Part shown: positions 26,601-34,160 of the stretch, piece after piece
How positions within the stretch are numbered: position 1 is the stretch's first letter
How the letters are laid out: each line of letters opens with the position of its first letter
Source of the DNA: a virus
IMG/VR virus record: IMGVR_UViG_3300008116_000049
Coordinates: 1 to 57,351 of that record
Direction: 5' to 3' (one strand)
Length of the DNA: 57,351 nucleotides
The notes under the pieces: generated by a model
What the model was told of the DNA's origin: nothing
Seen by the model: only the letters and a program-made list of their open reading frames with translations
Databases searched by the model: none
Translations under genes and position numbers: made by a program

Positions 26601-29318
26601 ATGCGACTGTTAGCAGAAACTGCATTCCCTAGTCTGGCATCCAGAGTGGCTAACCCCCTCAACTTCGTACAGTACGAGAACTTCATTAAGTACTCGTCGG
26701 AACGGCGTACAGGAGGTAGACGGGTAGATATATATGCTGCAGATGGAGACTGGCTGGAGATGGGCGCGCCTAGATCAATGAGGACAGAGGAGAGCAATAT
26801 CCTGGGTATGATAGGGTCCTTCTTAGTTAACTTCTGGGGTAAGATACCACTAATCAACACACCCATTATGACGAGTCTAGCTGGGGGCGTTGCAGCCACT
26901 ATGATTGCGGGCGCGATAGGCGCGATGATGAGTTTATTTGGCGTACTAGAGGGAGGGAGGCAGGCACGAGCCATAGATAACGTTATGACTGAGCTGCGTG
27001 TTCTATGGGCCGGTGAGAGGGCGGAATACTTTGTTATAACGGCACCTCAGGCTAAGAGTCCCCTAGGAGAGAACCGTATGAAGTATGAGGTGAAGCGCGG
27101 CCGCTTCACTTATACGCTACACGCTAGTCCACCTGATGGCATGGGCGGAGAGGTAGGGAAGAGAATAGGTTATTTCCTCAATAGTTTTATGAGTATGACT
27201 GCAAATGACGAGATGGATACTCTAATGGCACGCGTATACGATGCCCCTATTATAAACGAGAGCACTGTGCGCAGTATAACTGATAGGGATGATCTAGTAC
27301 GTAGATTAGTAGATAGTCTAGATGACACTATAAGCCGCGGGCCCGATAGCTTCCTAACTAAGATACTAAACCTACTAGATAGCGATATATCAATTAATAA
27401 TGGGCCCGCCCCGTTCTCACAGAAGGCCTACTCACTACTAGGATTAAGCGAGGAGACATTCAAGATACAGTATGGAGATGCTGACTCATTCCTAAGACGT
27501 CGTATACGCGAGGTCATCAAGGAGACGATAGAGCGCGAGGTTATACGTAAGATATCTCTTAACCCCGACCCTGGTGATGCCTTCATGATATCATCACGCT
27601 TCCGTGGTCTGACATCAGACGAACAGATACGCATCATAAGCGCTAACGTACTAAATGAACTAGGCTTCCTATTTAAGGATATCAAGGAGAAGGCGCTGAT
27701 AATGGCTGGGGCCACTACTGATATAGAAGTATTACGTAGTCGCAATCAGAGAGTAGAGGACTGGGCCAATAAGCAGGGTGGCATTATAGATATAGAGCGG
27801 AAGAAGGCACCTCAATGGAAGCGCATATTTCACTGGGATAGCGGTAAGGCCCCCATAGCTGACCCTTCAGAGATAAAGGTCTACCCATTTTTTAAGGCGC
27901 GGCTCAGCGCACGGGGATCGCTTCAGGCATTAGGCGGCGGCATTATGACAGCCTGGGGTGGCATAGAGAGTCTAGATGTAGGTAGCGCATTCATGAGACT
28001 CGGCCGATCTCAACGGGATGAGCTATACACTGAGGCAGAGAAACAGCTACTTGAGGAGCATGCCGGTATGACAGTGCGTAACTCCATAACTGGTATAGTC
28101 ACAGGTCTAGTGGCCGCTAAAGCAATAGGAGCTATAGGCGCGGCAGTCATAGGCGCCCCTCTAATAGCAGCAATAGGAGTGGTAGCAATAGGTGTAGGTA
28201 TAGCAACAGGACTATTTGCGTGGGGCTATAAACACCTAGAGGCAGTCACCAAGGGCGATGCCTGGCAGGACTTCAGTCAAGCTAGTGAGAGATTCTGGAC
28301 CGGCGTAGATAGAGCTATAGGCGACATAATCGGAGATAAGATACCCGGCTTTCTATCACTAGGTAATGATCAGGTAAAGGGCGTCATTACATCAGCTATA
28401 GGTACGGCACTAGGTGTAATGTCACTAGTCGGGGCGGCTGCAAGCTGGTTCAAAGGCGCGGGCTGGGGTCTAATAGCTAAATCAGGCCTGGGGGGCCTCC
28501 TAGGAGGAACGGCCATATCTGCTGTCCCAGGCGTACACGAGACACTGGCTCGTGGTAGTAGTGCCGCAGTAGAGGGTATGGGTAAGATAACAGGGCTGAA
28601 CATGTTTGTCACGCCAACAGATTATCTACTAGCGCGTTATAAAGAAGGGCCAGGCGGTATGACACTAGCTATGCCGGGGCGGGCCTTTCAATACAACGCG
28701 GATAGATGGGCCGAAGCTAGCAATGACTCTGCTGGTAATAGGACGGCAGCCATGCTGCTACCGACGCCTGCTGGAGGAGATAGTAACATACAATTACTAG
28801 ATCCATTCACAGAGAGAGAGATAGCACGACGGGCCCGTCTCTTCAACGTAGAGATATTCGGACAGACCAGCTGGGTCAAGTCAGCGCGGGCCAGTAGTGA
28901 TTGGGGCTCCATAAAAATATACGCTAGGCAGCAGATGCTAGGCCAGTATAAGAACAACATAGCGGCTATTCGCGCTACTGTATCAGACACTATGAATAAG
29001 CTAGCCCAGTCAGCTACTCCTTATAGTGCAGAGGTGGCCCGTCTAGCCATAGCTGTCAGTAAGACAGTAGGCAGGCCTGCACCAGCTACTCAATCTCGAG
29101 CCATTATAAGCAATAATGGTAACTTCAATCCCGAGCTCAAGGAGATAGCAGAGGAGGCAACACGGCGGGGCCATATAGCACTAATATCTCAGGAGACCAG
29201 CGCCGAGCAGAATGGTAATACAGTAACAGTCACAACAAGACCCAGTGACGATAATAGTCTCTGGGTCAATAGGTTAGATGGTAAACTTGATAGAGAGGCA
29301 ATGCTACGCATGGGCTAG
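20622..29318 (+). CDS. giant 2898-residue virion-type protein with a possible PLD-like N-terminal domain
   Basis: One open frame of 8.7 kb from a GTG that overlaps the upstream gene by 19 nt. Residues 1-450 show features of the phospholipase D superfamily: MHSKLELI with H156/K158, and later THYNKHLF...YMGTRRFSAQHNREIMIRL (381-417), resembling the HxK...GSxN...NxE layout. Both copies deviate from consensus. Residues 184-228 are strongly hydrophobic. Further hydrophobic Gly/Ala segments recur (about 605-650, 1090, 1620, 1710, 2225, and a long one near 2600-2660). Length and hydrophobic patches could mean a tape-measure or ejected membrane-active protein; a full-length helical tape would imply a tail over 400 nm. 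It is the last rightward gene, before a terminator. Function is inference. Confidence 0.62.
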   Translation: MESDLLKQIEAASKYPSAGVGSLEGSSSRFGVSSLSETQRFLRDARPNSLEAALFSHNRFHSDFTLELLHDTFNKESFRAIGQERQDKFYQSMKPYIKMAEGIFTNEIDLYDEVGGTVVVDMTISKRESQALKAASNNLNVIPYTANKGQGTTLMHSKLELITREDGTDVGRVHTAPYITEYGTNALEVGAVVSGIAGAGAIISGRAPRLGIVGAIAAPLLMGAGVMLRNTNSSLLDIGLKSNKKDVFYETSNPKFVTELRTYMRSLAEGRELDTSRNRFILGESEAILAMTRDAQKANGIVLSPASWSLAQARDDDGNIISRDNNLDRNHYARLENFENTIVERASDIPILMATSGQVDSNVHHRLHQAGVIAGSNVGTHYNKHLFENIDEKGTDALYMGTRRFSAQHNREIMIRLTSEDDPAAFAYYKGMLLSDNKFNVSDIEMTQMGYTNKSFIRATTGTTISQLPSFLGASHFYEVAINNAARARVSGHLDWRESLESYTNRPGIATQNYLARAALNGAPSVVPDQVRDYDRALLSPGLGSLINEYTIMAGFGRLYKDEVGALPSIAGAFGAVLDRTLTYYGTFFDYDETRDSMVPVAGVYENALTFASSFVMTTAASMGLYFSIGIPLGYITAELNKSMVQGTIDSAVQKTAGKRYPQHLPILDIAPVDNFELAKYMQEVQGLSGGTLDNYYTNRINTLPALNNLFYRERGATFFEYITKPFILDVMNPYERGSAEDIKLRRSADAFHDSLRRPIGLETTFEERYNPVSREMEPFLVSLRATNIGFERQRELAILIDEVGASLPAAPWRWGWGEGKEDSRSFVSMAEVFSFSEMAESFHRILGTGSQSLNYIVSSSENNTSGMKGLLMRGGAMLGGVMRSTKARLQGNNLFMGIGPIATTNLAAEYKELMKLERQMLVENLLTWEVGINGQGSRQIGNVQTLEQRQLVAKFVDQLIVYNQAIQSSPYYQQAVQRAAGATAAQEDLFRLISGRNSRFLTSSFFRNKGIIGASVLALMNVQTGLANILDASGPSFLRSINLQFGDVDVEEVRYNNRNLILEGPVMGAAYTALAVAGGYVGSEVFGSMAINRYSLSDELYASGNSRLISAEAEGVLKRGTLVKKGNRFMTWGLTTAALLWAPRVITGVGNFIMNIFNRITGQEGQVLDENYATVGSLQAWKQSVLNRVNTGGLVGNRTERTLEAWSAFVAGRISAHTPVAAISQRAKTIEVYASQAPTSYIQFFIAESRRRGSEMDKGVYSYSMGVQSAPVLGISMSVSAPLAFDANKPFAEAFIYNQEKDNVINYIQSAGNVSLAVSLTAGLVSLSALLPEYARSKILRDPTIGAGAKDLSNKMTNLAALVDDWGGRAMNVPIAGARTAVGSFWHYSGKVVDTMAGFSYGALQGFDKLDRRLAKVIALSNFIVPPVLGALFGLTGTSPLTSSLLVGTSLAFAYSFAMKHDPWRKKVAALQSRVARITGMEDIRISRGMHTGLRRWRAYRMPLLLGTIAALFQTKTGWNVSEGMDDNVMTRLATVGLYAGVNAMAVVELGDLGLDPGATIERYRRMRAKVGKMHPLNPLGMWRKLRLASLERDIRSDFNTVETYLSDYRNNRRGYHSFDLLDEHLKTVHGTAYHNAMNEHGRRPSNFQVRDIIDEAGNYRLTDYSENLRTLVDSRDYLKYRNARILGPGGSRLLRSAAALGAVNIAATALLLGVGAILSSSGNQEEATAGFYNAMDDTPLEFVSNAFRLVTRRDIAVAQDPLEPLVVMADGAYKRKRGVRLINPIESSVGRMSTAIDNLRNSFVLNASNPFMSVLVFGTSVREGELGSRQTFYMQLQSTNQDISTAVYSTAPAYMFKMVKAGAMGQLYARDYRKANITDASMNNLSEDQRKFMAISVVSLTARLDPLTDKNRRRVTSPFNRASLALYRADPLMNIALSSRLQVIRNFAYQRPESLVSEMTNLGNPDGMNPRDSKKPKSYLDTLIASLSKGDMRLLAETAFPSLASRVANPLNFVQYENFIKYSSERRTGGRRVDIYAADGDWLEMGAPRSMRTEESNILGMIGSFLVNFWGKIPLINTPIMTSLAGGVAATMIAGAIGAMMSLFGVLEGGRQARAIDNVMTELRVLWAGERAEYFVITAPQAKSPLGENRMKYEVKRGRFTYTLHASPPDGMGGEVGKRIGYFLNSFMSMTANDEMDTLMARVYDAPIINESTVRSITDRDDLVRRLVDSLDDTISRGPDSFLTKILNLLDSDISINNGPAPFSQKAYSLLGLSEETFKIQYGDADSFLRRRIREVIKETIEREVIRKISLNPDPGDAFMISSRFRGLTSDEQIRIISANVLNELGFLFKDIKEKALIMAGATTDIEVLRSRNQRVEDWANKQGGIIDIERKKAPQWKRIFHWDSGKAPIADPSEIKVYPFFKARLSARGSLQALGGGIMTAWGGIESLDVGSAFMRLGRSQRDELYTEAEKQLLEEHAGMTVRNSITGIVTGLVAAKAIGAIGAAVIGAPLIAAIGVVAIGVGIATGLFAWGYKHLEAVTKGDAWQDFSQASERFWTGVDRAIGDIIGDKIPGFLSLGNDQVKGVITSAIGTALGVMSLVGAAASWFKGAGWGLIAKSGLGGLLGGTAISAVPGVHETLARGSSAAVEGMGKITGLNMFVTPTDYLLARYKEGPGGMTLAMPGRAFQYNADRWAEASNDSAGNRTAAMLLPTPAGGDSNIQLLDPFTEREIARRARLFNVEIFGQTSWVKSARASSDWGSIKIYARQQMLGQYKNNIAAIRATVSDTMNKLAQSATPYSAEVARLAIAVSKTVGRPAPATQSRAIISNNGNFNPELKEIAEEATRRGHIALISQETSAEQNGNTVTVTTRPSDDNSLWVNRLDGKLDREAMLRMG

Positions 29319-29400
29319 GCCCTCGTGTCAGGAATCCCCAGCATTATTAGCTTGACTCAATCTACCCTAATAAGCTAAGATGGAGGGATGGACAAGCATA

Positions 29401-29433
29401 GAGCCAGTACCCTTGCGGGTGCTGGCTCTTTTC
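29401..29433 (+). terminator. rho-independent terminator closing the rightward operon
   Basis: GAGCCAGTACCC (29401-29412) and GGGTGCTGGCTC (29417-29428) form a 12-bp stem with one G-U pair around a TTGC loop, followed directly by TTTT on the plus strand. The minus strand has no T-tract beyond the stem, so it acts on the structural operon. Confidence 0.85.
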
Positions 29434-29456
29434 TAGCTTTGCATTATCGAGATTAG

Positions 29457-29573
29457 CCCTTTGCTTACGGCGTAGCTGTCGGGAAGATTCATCCCTATGA
29501 CTACGTTTTTATCTACACCATCAACGAACTAGCAAAACGTCAGGGGGGAGATAATCAAGACGGGAAGCGATAG
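29457..29573 (+). pseudogene. short host-like open fragment in the convergent spacer
   Basis: Between two TAG codons (29454-29456 and 29571-29573) there are 38 sense codons reading YGVAVGKIHPYDYVFIYT and NELAKRQGGDNQDGKR. There is no start codon. Codon choice is host-like and the peptide looks like a real protein C-terminus, so it is probably a remnant of an acquired gene. I cannot name the parent family. The rest of 29319-29616 holds only the terminator. Confidence 0.35.
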
Positions 29574-29616
29574 GTAGAACGTTTAATGTCAAGCTGGGCA
29601 GTGTGACAACACTCAA

Positions 29617-29811
29617 CTAGCTTTTTGTAAACGTTATTTGAGATTCAGACACTTCTAACGTATTTAGAGGAATTAACCCCTCTAAACTATAACCATCTTC
29701 TCCTTCAGGATTGGAATAATGTTCAACAATAGTACCCAAATCACTCTGACTTAAACCATACTCAGGTAAATCTTCAATTAAACGAACTTGGGTAAATAAA
29801 CTAAATTTCAT
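29617..29811 (-). CDS. DUF4926-like small protein
   Basis: 64 residues: MKFSLFTQVRLIEDLPEYGL, then SQSDLGTIVEHY, with YSLEGL near the end. This is the pattern of DUF4926, a small SH3-like family common in cyanobacteria and often next to toxin-antitoxin-like genes. A strong AGGAGG lies 7 nt before the ATG. The C-terminus (ITFTKS) looks shortened relative to the usual family end. It is the last gene of the leftward module and host-like in composition, so probably acquired. Confidence 0.72.
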   Translation of the reverse strand: MKFSLFTQVRLIEDLPEYGLSQSDLGTIVEHYSNPEGEDGYSLEGLIPLNTLEVSESQITFTKS

Positions 29812-29892
29812 GCTCTAACCTCCTTAGCAGTAGCGAATAAACTATGTTTATAGTGCTTCCGCACACCATCGCCATCGTCTACCTCAAGCATT

Positions 29893-30156
29893 CTATTGTT
29901 CCATCTGAGATACCTCCCGCCGTGATAGTTCGTTTTCAATGAGCTTACCTCTAATTTTCAGATGAAATGGGCGATGACTAGACCAGATAATAGCGCAATA
30001 GATAAAGCCTATTCGAATGTCCTGATAGAAGGTATAACCGCATCTATCATAATTAATGGAACCACCTAGGCCAAATATAAATGTACTGATGAATACATTG
30101 AGGCTATTATAAAGAAAGTATTCATCTAATATATGCGTGCTATATTGTGATGCCAC
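29893..30156 (-). CDS. small hypothetical protein coupled to the preceding gene
   Basis: 87 residues starting with a GTG whose G is the last base of the upstream stop (TAGTG), a one-base overlap that favours reinitiation. The sequence (GYTFYQDIRIGFIYCAIIWS, then RPFHLKIRGKLIENELSRRE) has an aromatic beta core and a basic amphipathic tail. A longer frame reaches 30363 but only by running through the upstream gene, so I reject that start. No family recognised. Confidence 0.5.
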   Translation of the reverse strand: MASQYSTHILDEYFLYNSLNVFISTFIFGLGGSINYDRCGYTFYQDIRIGFIYCAIIWSSHRPFHLKIRGKLIENELSRREVSQMEQ

Positions 30157-30866
30157 TATGCGAGGGGCTCCAACGTATTGAGGAGTGTCTTGGCCATCTG
30201 TATACGCCGGTAGATACGACTCGCTATAGCTGGATTCTCCTTGTTCACCTCCTCTATTACAATTTGCTTGAATCGGTCTATGGCCTCGAATTGCTTGACA
30301 GTCTCCATCAGTGCGCGCGCATCCTTCAGTAGTTGGCGCTGTTCCTGCAACATAGTTACCCATATTTCCTCCTTGACTTTCCTAGCCTTAATAAATGGCT
30401 CATCATCAGCCGACTCGAGAGCTATAATACCTGCTTTAAGATCATTGAATATAGTCTGTAGCTGCGTCTGAGTATCAAATACAGAGCCATATGGATAGTT
30501 CACCCTTTCCATTATAGGCGCGCTTCTATAAGCGGTTATCCATTCACCTACCTCGCGCGCTGTAAGATCAACCCCGTGCATAGATAAGGCGCGGGATATA
30601 TCGCTCTCACTGGAGCCCTTCTCTATTAACTGCACGACAAATTCTGTCATCCCACAAGCATCAATAGGATGGCGGAGAGCCACCTTATAGTTATCCAGTG
30701 GTTCAGATATTACAGGGTCATTGAATAATCTCTCTAGAGCTACTAACCGCTCCCAGAGGGGCTGCCATTCAATAGTCCCTATAAGCTGCTTACTATCAAG
30801 TAGACTACCAAAGTCATCCTTCCAGTCCCGCAGTTCCTGCAGTATATTAGTGTAGTCTGCCATCAT
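30156..30866 (-). CDS. hypothetical helical protein
   Basis: 236 residues, almost entirely alpha-helical, with a predicted coiled coil at about 135-225 (LQTIFNDLKAGIIALESADD, MLQEQRQLLKDARALMETV). Near residues 85-115 the segment KGSSESDISRALSMHGVDLT resembles a helix-turn-helix. It starts with two ATG codons and overlaps the upstream HTH gene by 20 nt. A DNA-binding or packaging-related (small terminase-like) role is possible but not shown. Confidence 0.6.
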   Translation of the reverse strand: MMADYTNILQELRDWKDDFGSLLDSKQLIGTIEWQPLWERLVALERLFNDPVISEPLDNYKVALRHPIDACGMTEFVVQLIEKGSSESDISRALSMHGVDLTAREVGEWITAYRSAPIMERVNYPYGSVFDTQTQLQTIFNDLKAGIIALESADDEPFIKARKVKEEIWVTMLQEQRQLLKDARALMETVKQFEAIDRFKQIVIEEVNKENPAIASRIYRRIQMAKTLLNTLEPLA

Positions 30867-31293
30867 CTACCACGCTATTCAAGTAATCAGCGGCTGTATA
30901 GACATTACCCTCGACGATCTCAGGGATCTCGATGCGCTTATCCTCTTCCTCCATCTGCATACGAATATCAATGGGGCCTAATACAGGCATGATATCAGGA
31001 TTAATCAGATAATTAAGTAATTGGATAGCAAAAGCATCAAACTTACGCTTAATGGTACTACTATCTACATTAAGACCGCCCGCAATGTCATTGCGACTGC
31101 GCTGCGTAGCCCAGAGCCAGGCAGCATGCCTGTATATGTCCGGGCTAGTTCTCATAATTAAATACATGCACTTACGCACTGTCTCATATGAGAATGTTCG
31201 ATTGTAACAAGCAGACTCGAAATCAATCTGCTGATAGAACTTCTTACGCAGATAATTCTTTACTTCATCAAGCCAGGGGTTAGGTTTGGGCAT
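30847..31293 (-). CDS. HTH protein, sigma region 4 / late-regulator-like
   Basis: 148 residues. The region WLWATQRSRNDIAGGLNVD (about 72-90) followed by SSTIKRKFDAFAIQLLNYL has the spacing of sigma-70 region 4 and ArpU/RinA-type phage activators. There a helical bundle binds promoter DNA to switch on late genes. Acidic C-terminus (MEEEDKRIEIPEIVEGN). It overlaps the downstream coiled-coil gene. Which promoters it acts on is unknown; a small terminase is the main alternative. Confidence 0.55.
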   Translation of the reverse strand: MPKPNPWLDEVKNYLRKKFYQQIDFESACYNRTFSYETVRKCMYLIMRTSPDIYRHAAWLWATQRSRNDIAGGLNVDSSTIKRKFDAFAIQLLNYLINPDIMPVLGPIDIRMQMEEEDKRIEIPEIVEGNVYTAADYLNSVVDDGRLH

Positions 31294-31342
31294 ACATATC
31301 CTCTATATACCCATTAATCTTATCGTACTAAATACCAGTATG

Positions 31343-32467
31343 TCAATTTAATAATCTATAGAGATCAAGTAGACTCTGATCCTCTGCGAGCTCAGGGTAA
31401 CAATCATGGAGATAGGGACAAGGCTTACCAAAGGAATCGAGACAGGGACTATAATTATCCTCAGGGTAATGGTGAGGGTAGAAACCTGCTGTGATTAATT
31501 TGTGCGTGCCAAAGAATGAGGTTAATACGCGATCCATGATGCTGCGGTCAATAGGCGTTAGTACCAGACTACCCTCCCTGACGTTATAGATACCCATAGC
31601 ATCAACGCGAGTGCCTGTCAATTTCTCATAGGCATAGGCATAGGCACAGAGCTGAGGGTTATACGCCAGCTTATCTGTAGTATAGGCAGACTTACTGGTC
31701 TTATAATCAACTATAGTTAGGCCATGAGAGGTGATTCCCACCCAGTCAATGAAGCCCAGGAGGTTGATACCGGCATCACCGCCGCAATCAGTCGGCATGG
31801 GCACCTCATTTATAATAGTGCCGTCATTATATCCACTGATAGGTAACTCAACATAGATAGTGCGCTTAAACTCCTTAGGAGGAATAAAGGCCCGGCACAG
31901 GTTAAACGCGTCAGTCAGTGCACCAATAACATCAAGCTCAACATCCAATTCAGGATTAAGCATAAGCATATATTCATTAGCTGCATGCCGTAGAGCGAGG
32001 AGGGGCTCCTCTGCCTGTTTCCATGCAGTAGTAGACTGATAAGCGCTACTCACCTTACCGGCAGCGGTGCGTATGGCATCGGGACCCTTATAGTCAGCGC
32101 GGGCTCTGTTATGCAACACTGCATAACCATCTACTAGGCCCATTAAGTAACTAGAGATAGTGGTCTGGTCCGACGCAGGCGTATTAGATACAATGACACC
32201 AGCGGCCATAAGCGCGCTTATGTAGGTCTCCTCGAGGCACTGCTCTAGATTATAATCATGTTCTACTTCAGGATCATAGTATAACTCGAGGGCCCCATGC
32301 ACTAGGTTACCCAATAGAGTAGAGCGCGTAGCCCCACTCTTCCTATTGAGGTCAACGTATTTATGATAGAACTCCATCCCACAGCGGCGATATACGCGCA
32401 GTGCACTAACAGAGTAGTAGGGCGGGCGTTCTGCTACAGATCGACTAGTAATAATATTAGAGGTCAT
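31343..32467 (-). CDS. PD-(D/E)XK nuclease with Fe-S cluster cysteines (Cas4/RecB-like)
   Basis: 374 residues from the ATG at 32467 (MTSNIITSRS), chosen because AGAGG lies about 6 nt upstream; an ATG at 32485 gives 380. Numbering from the longer form: Cys35 in the YRRCG motif, LLGNLVHGALE with His63, Asp247 in GFIDWVG, Asp260-Tyr-Lys262 in IVDYKTS, Gln278, and a terminal cluster Cys348, Cys356, Cys362 (CLDSFGKPCPYLHDC). This is the layout of Cas4/AddB-type nucleases, whose four cysteines hold a 4Fe-4S cluster next to the RecB-like active site. In phages such enzymes act in recombination or host DNA degradation. It lies directly downstream of the RuvC-like gene, overlapping its end. Confidence 0.85.
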   Translation of the reverse strand: MTSNIITSRSVAERPPYYSVSALRVYRRCGMEFYHKYVDLNRKSGATRSTLLGNLVHGALELYYDPEVEHDYNLEQCLEETYISALMAAGVIVSNTPASDQTTISSYLMGLVDGYAVLHNRARADYKGPDAIRTAAGKVSSAYQSTTAWKQAEEPLLALRHAANEYMLMLNPELDVELDVIGALTDAFNLCRAFIPPKEFKRTIYVELPISGYNDGTIINEVPMPTDCGGDAGINLLGFIDWVGITSHGLTIVDYKTSKSAYTTDKLAYNPQLCAYAYAYEKLTGTRVDAMGIYNVREGSLVLTPIDRSIMDRVLTSFFGTHKLITAGFYPHHYPEDNYSPCLDSFGKPCPYLHDCYPELAEDQSLLDLYRLLN

Positions 32468-33008
32468 CGCTAACCTCTGCGCCATAATGAGCTAATAATA
32501 CTGCCTCAGCCATACCATCATGGGGCTTGTGACAGAGAGAAGTCCTGAATAAATTAACAGCAGGATAGAGATTCACAGCAATAGATACACTGCGTGTCTT
32601 AGTAGGTTTATTATAGGTCCATTTGATAGGCGGGGTCATATCGGCATAGTGCGATTGCCACTCACGGGAATCTACTATTACATAATTCAGACCTATACCC
32701 TCCAATAGGCCAACTAGTCTCCCATAGTTAAACATAGTCTTAGCAGCAGAACCCAGACCCTGGCGCTGCTCCTTTCCCTCAACCATCTTGGGCCGGACTA
32801 CTATCTGACGCTCAATAATAGTAAGATGAGGTTTATAATGAGACAGGTAATTCTTAATTACCCCCATGTTTATATCCTTATCAGACGTAGAGATTGGCAT
32901 GATTCTAACATCAACTACATTATGGGTATCACCCTTTTGTAGTATACAAAGCCCCCCAGCTAAACCTGGGTCTATCCCACATATAAATTTAATCAAGATA
33001 ATCACCAA
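32457..33008 (-). CDS. RuvC-like Holliday junction resolvase
   Basis: About 180 residues with the RNase H-fold acidic set: Asp13 in CGIDPGLAGG, Glu66 in TIIERQ, and HDGMAEA with Asp164 and Glu168. The central NYGRLVGLLEGIGL (about 94-107) matches the RuvC helix. Such enzymes cut four-way junctions and can debranch phage DNA before packaging. The start is TTG or GTG (33008, 33005, or a TTG near 32996 giving MIKFICGIDPG); none has a strong ribosome-binding site. It sits beside the Fe-S nuclease, so a recombination and DNA-processing pair is likely. Confidence 0.85.
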   Translation of the reverse strand: MVIILIKFICGIDPGLAGGLCILQKGDTHNVVDVRIMPISTSDKDINMGVIKNYLSHYKPHLTIIERQIVVRPKMVEGKEQRQGLGSAAKTMFNYGRLVGLLEGIGLNYVIVDSREWQSHYADMTPPIKWTYNKPTKTRSVSIAVNLYPAVNLFRTSLCHKPHDGMAEAVLLAHYGAEVSDDL

Positions 33009-33056
33009 CTAATATATTATCATTATAGCACATAACGCCTGCTACACTGAGAATAA

Positions 33057-33254
33057 TTAATTGAATTGAAACAACCAGGGATTCCAAGTTAGTTCAGTAT
33101 TATCATCTAACGTGACAACCACTTTGTTCTTATGATTAACGTAGGGGTTACCCTTCGTGTTATAACTATAACCCGCTGACTTAGGATACGTTGATTGATA
33201 TGCTATATTAGTAACTACTTTATTATTAATCTCATCACCTAGCTTGATGTGCAT
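33057..33254 (-). CDS. small hypothetical protein
   Basis: 65 residues; the ATG lies 16 nt inside the end of the radical SAM gene. The sequence IKLGDEINNKVVTNIAYQST and NKVVVTLDDNTELTWNPW predicts a small beta barrel. No family recognised. Possible accessory to the radical SAM protein from coupling. Confidence 0.5.
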   Translation of the reverse strand: MHIKLGDEINNKVVTNIAYQSTYPKSAGYSYNTKGNPYVNHKNKVVVTLDDNTELTWNPWLFQFN

Positions 33255-34156
33255 GAGAAGCCTGCCTGGAAGTAATCGATTAGTGAAGTAGAGTCGAATG
33301 ACGTGCGGTTATAACTACGACTAGTAGGAGCATACTGCTGCTTAACCGCATCAATATACATAGTGAACTGGAAGTCATCGCCCATATAGAAGCGGGCCCA
33401 CCCCTCATCAGTGAATAAACGTCTGAGCTCTAACTGTTCGATAGCCAGGTTATCAAAGGAGAGATTACACCTGCCTATAAGAAAGGGTAGAGAACGCCGC
33501 CACTGCGCTATGCCTGCATCTACCTCAGGGCTATGATAATCTATACCGAAGCCGAAGTTCTTATAGCCTAGTACGAGTACCTTACTGGTTGCAGCACTGA
33601 GATTAACCAACTCATCGATTATACTAACGGGATGGATACCAGCGATTATGTGATACACGATGTTATCTGAGAGACGCAGTACTGATATCAGACTGCTATA
33701 GTTACTACTAGTAATTGAGATGCCGAGGCCCCGCACTAACTCCCGGCTTACGATATCCTCTATTAGAGTATCGTAGCGATGTAGATGACCTTGGTTAACA
33801 GTAATGTTAGCTATAAGCCCGCGGGCCTTAAGTTCTACTAGGTAATCCACTATATTAGGATGAGATAGTGGGTTACCACCTCCGTTTGCTAACTCGACCC
33901 CAGCAGGTATATCACTAAGGACATCGAGTAACCGTGTTAGGTCAGCGTGTTTACCATTACGAGTAGAACTCTCATGACAATATTTACATCCCATATCACA
34001 GTAGTCAGTGATCTTAATATCTATAGAGCAGGGATAGGCGGGGCGGGCCCCAACCACACTTGTAGTACGAACCAGGGTACCATCAGCATATAGAGTACAC
34101 TCATAGTCACCATTGGTATAATGCGCTAAAGTTGTCGTTTCATTAAACTTATTCAT
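33239..34156 (-). CDS. radical SAM protein
   Basis: 305 residues. The cluster motif ITDYCDMGCKYC (Cys53, Cys57, Cys60; CxxxCxxC) binds the 4Fe-4S that cleaves S-adenosylmethionine. GGGNPLSHP at 92-100 is the SAM-contacting glycine motif. The barrel continues with LIANITVNQGHLHRYDTL and LGISITSSNYSSL. There is no obvious auxiliary-cluster (SPASM/twitch) cysteine set near the C-terminus (only Cys at about 228 and 302), so this is a minimal enzyme. Substrate unknown; DNA base, tRNA or peptide modification are all open. It is followed by a coupled 65-residue gene. Confidence 0.85.
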   Translation of the reverse strand: MNKFNETTTLAHYTNGDYECTLYADGTLVRTTSVVGARPAYPCSIDIKITDYCDMGCKYCHESSTRNGKHADLTRLLDVLSDIPAGVELANGGGNPLSHPNIVDYLVELKARGLIANITVNQGHLHRYDTLIEDIVSRELVRGLGISITSSNYSSLISVLRLSDNIVYHIIAGIHPVSIIDELVNLSAATSKVLVLGYKNFGFGIDYHSPEVDAGIAQWRRSLPFLIGRCNLSFDNLAIEQLELRRLFTDEGWARFYMGDDFQFTMYIDAVKQQYAPTSRSYNRTSFDSTSLIDYFQAGFSCTSS

Positions 34157-34160
34157 AGAA

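Noticed and set aside
20622-29318. Certain tape-measure protein
   Set aside because: Hydrophobic segments and size fit, but PLD-like motifs and lack of long regular coiled coils leave it open.
29893-30363. Full 156-codon minus-strand ORF
   Set aside because: Its first 69 codons lie inside the 236-residue gene in another frame; only the part from the coupled GTG at 30156 is supported.
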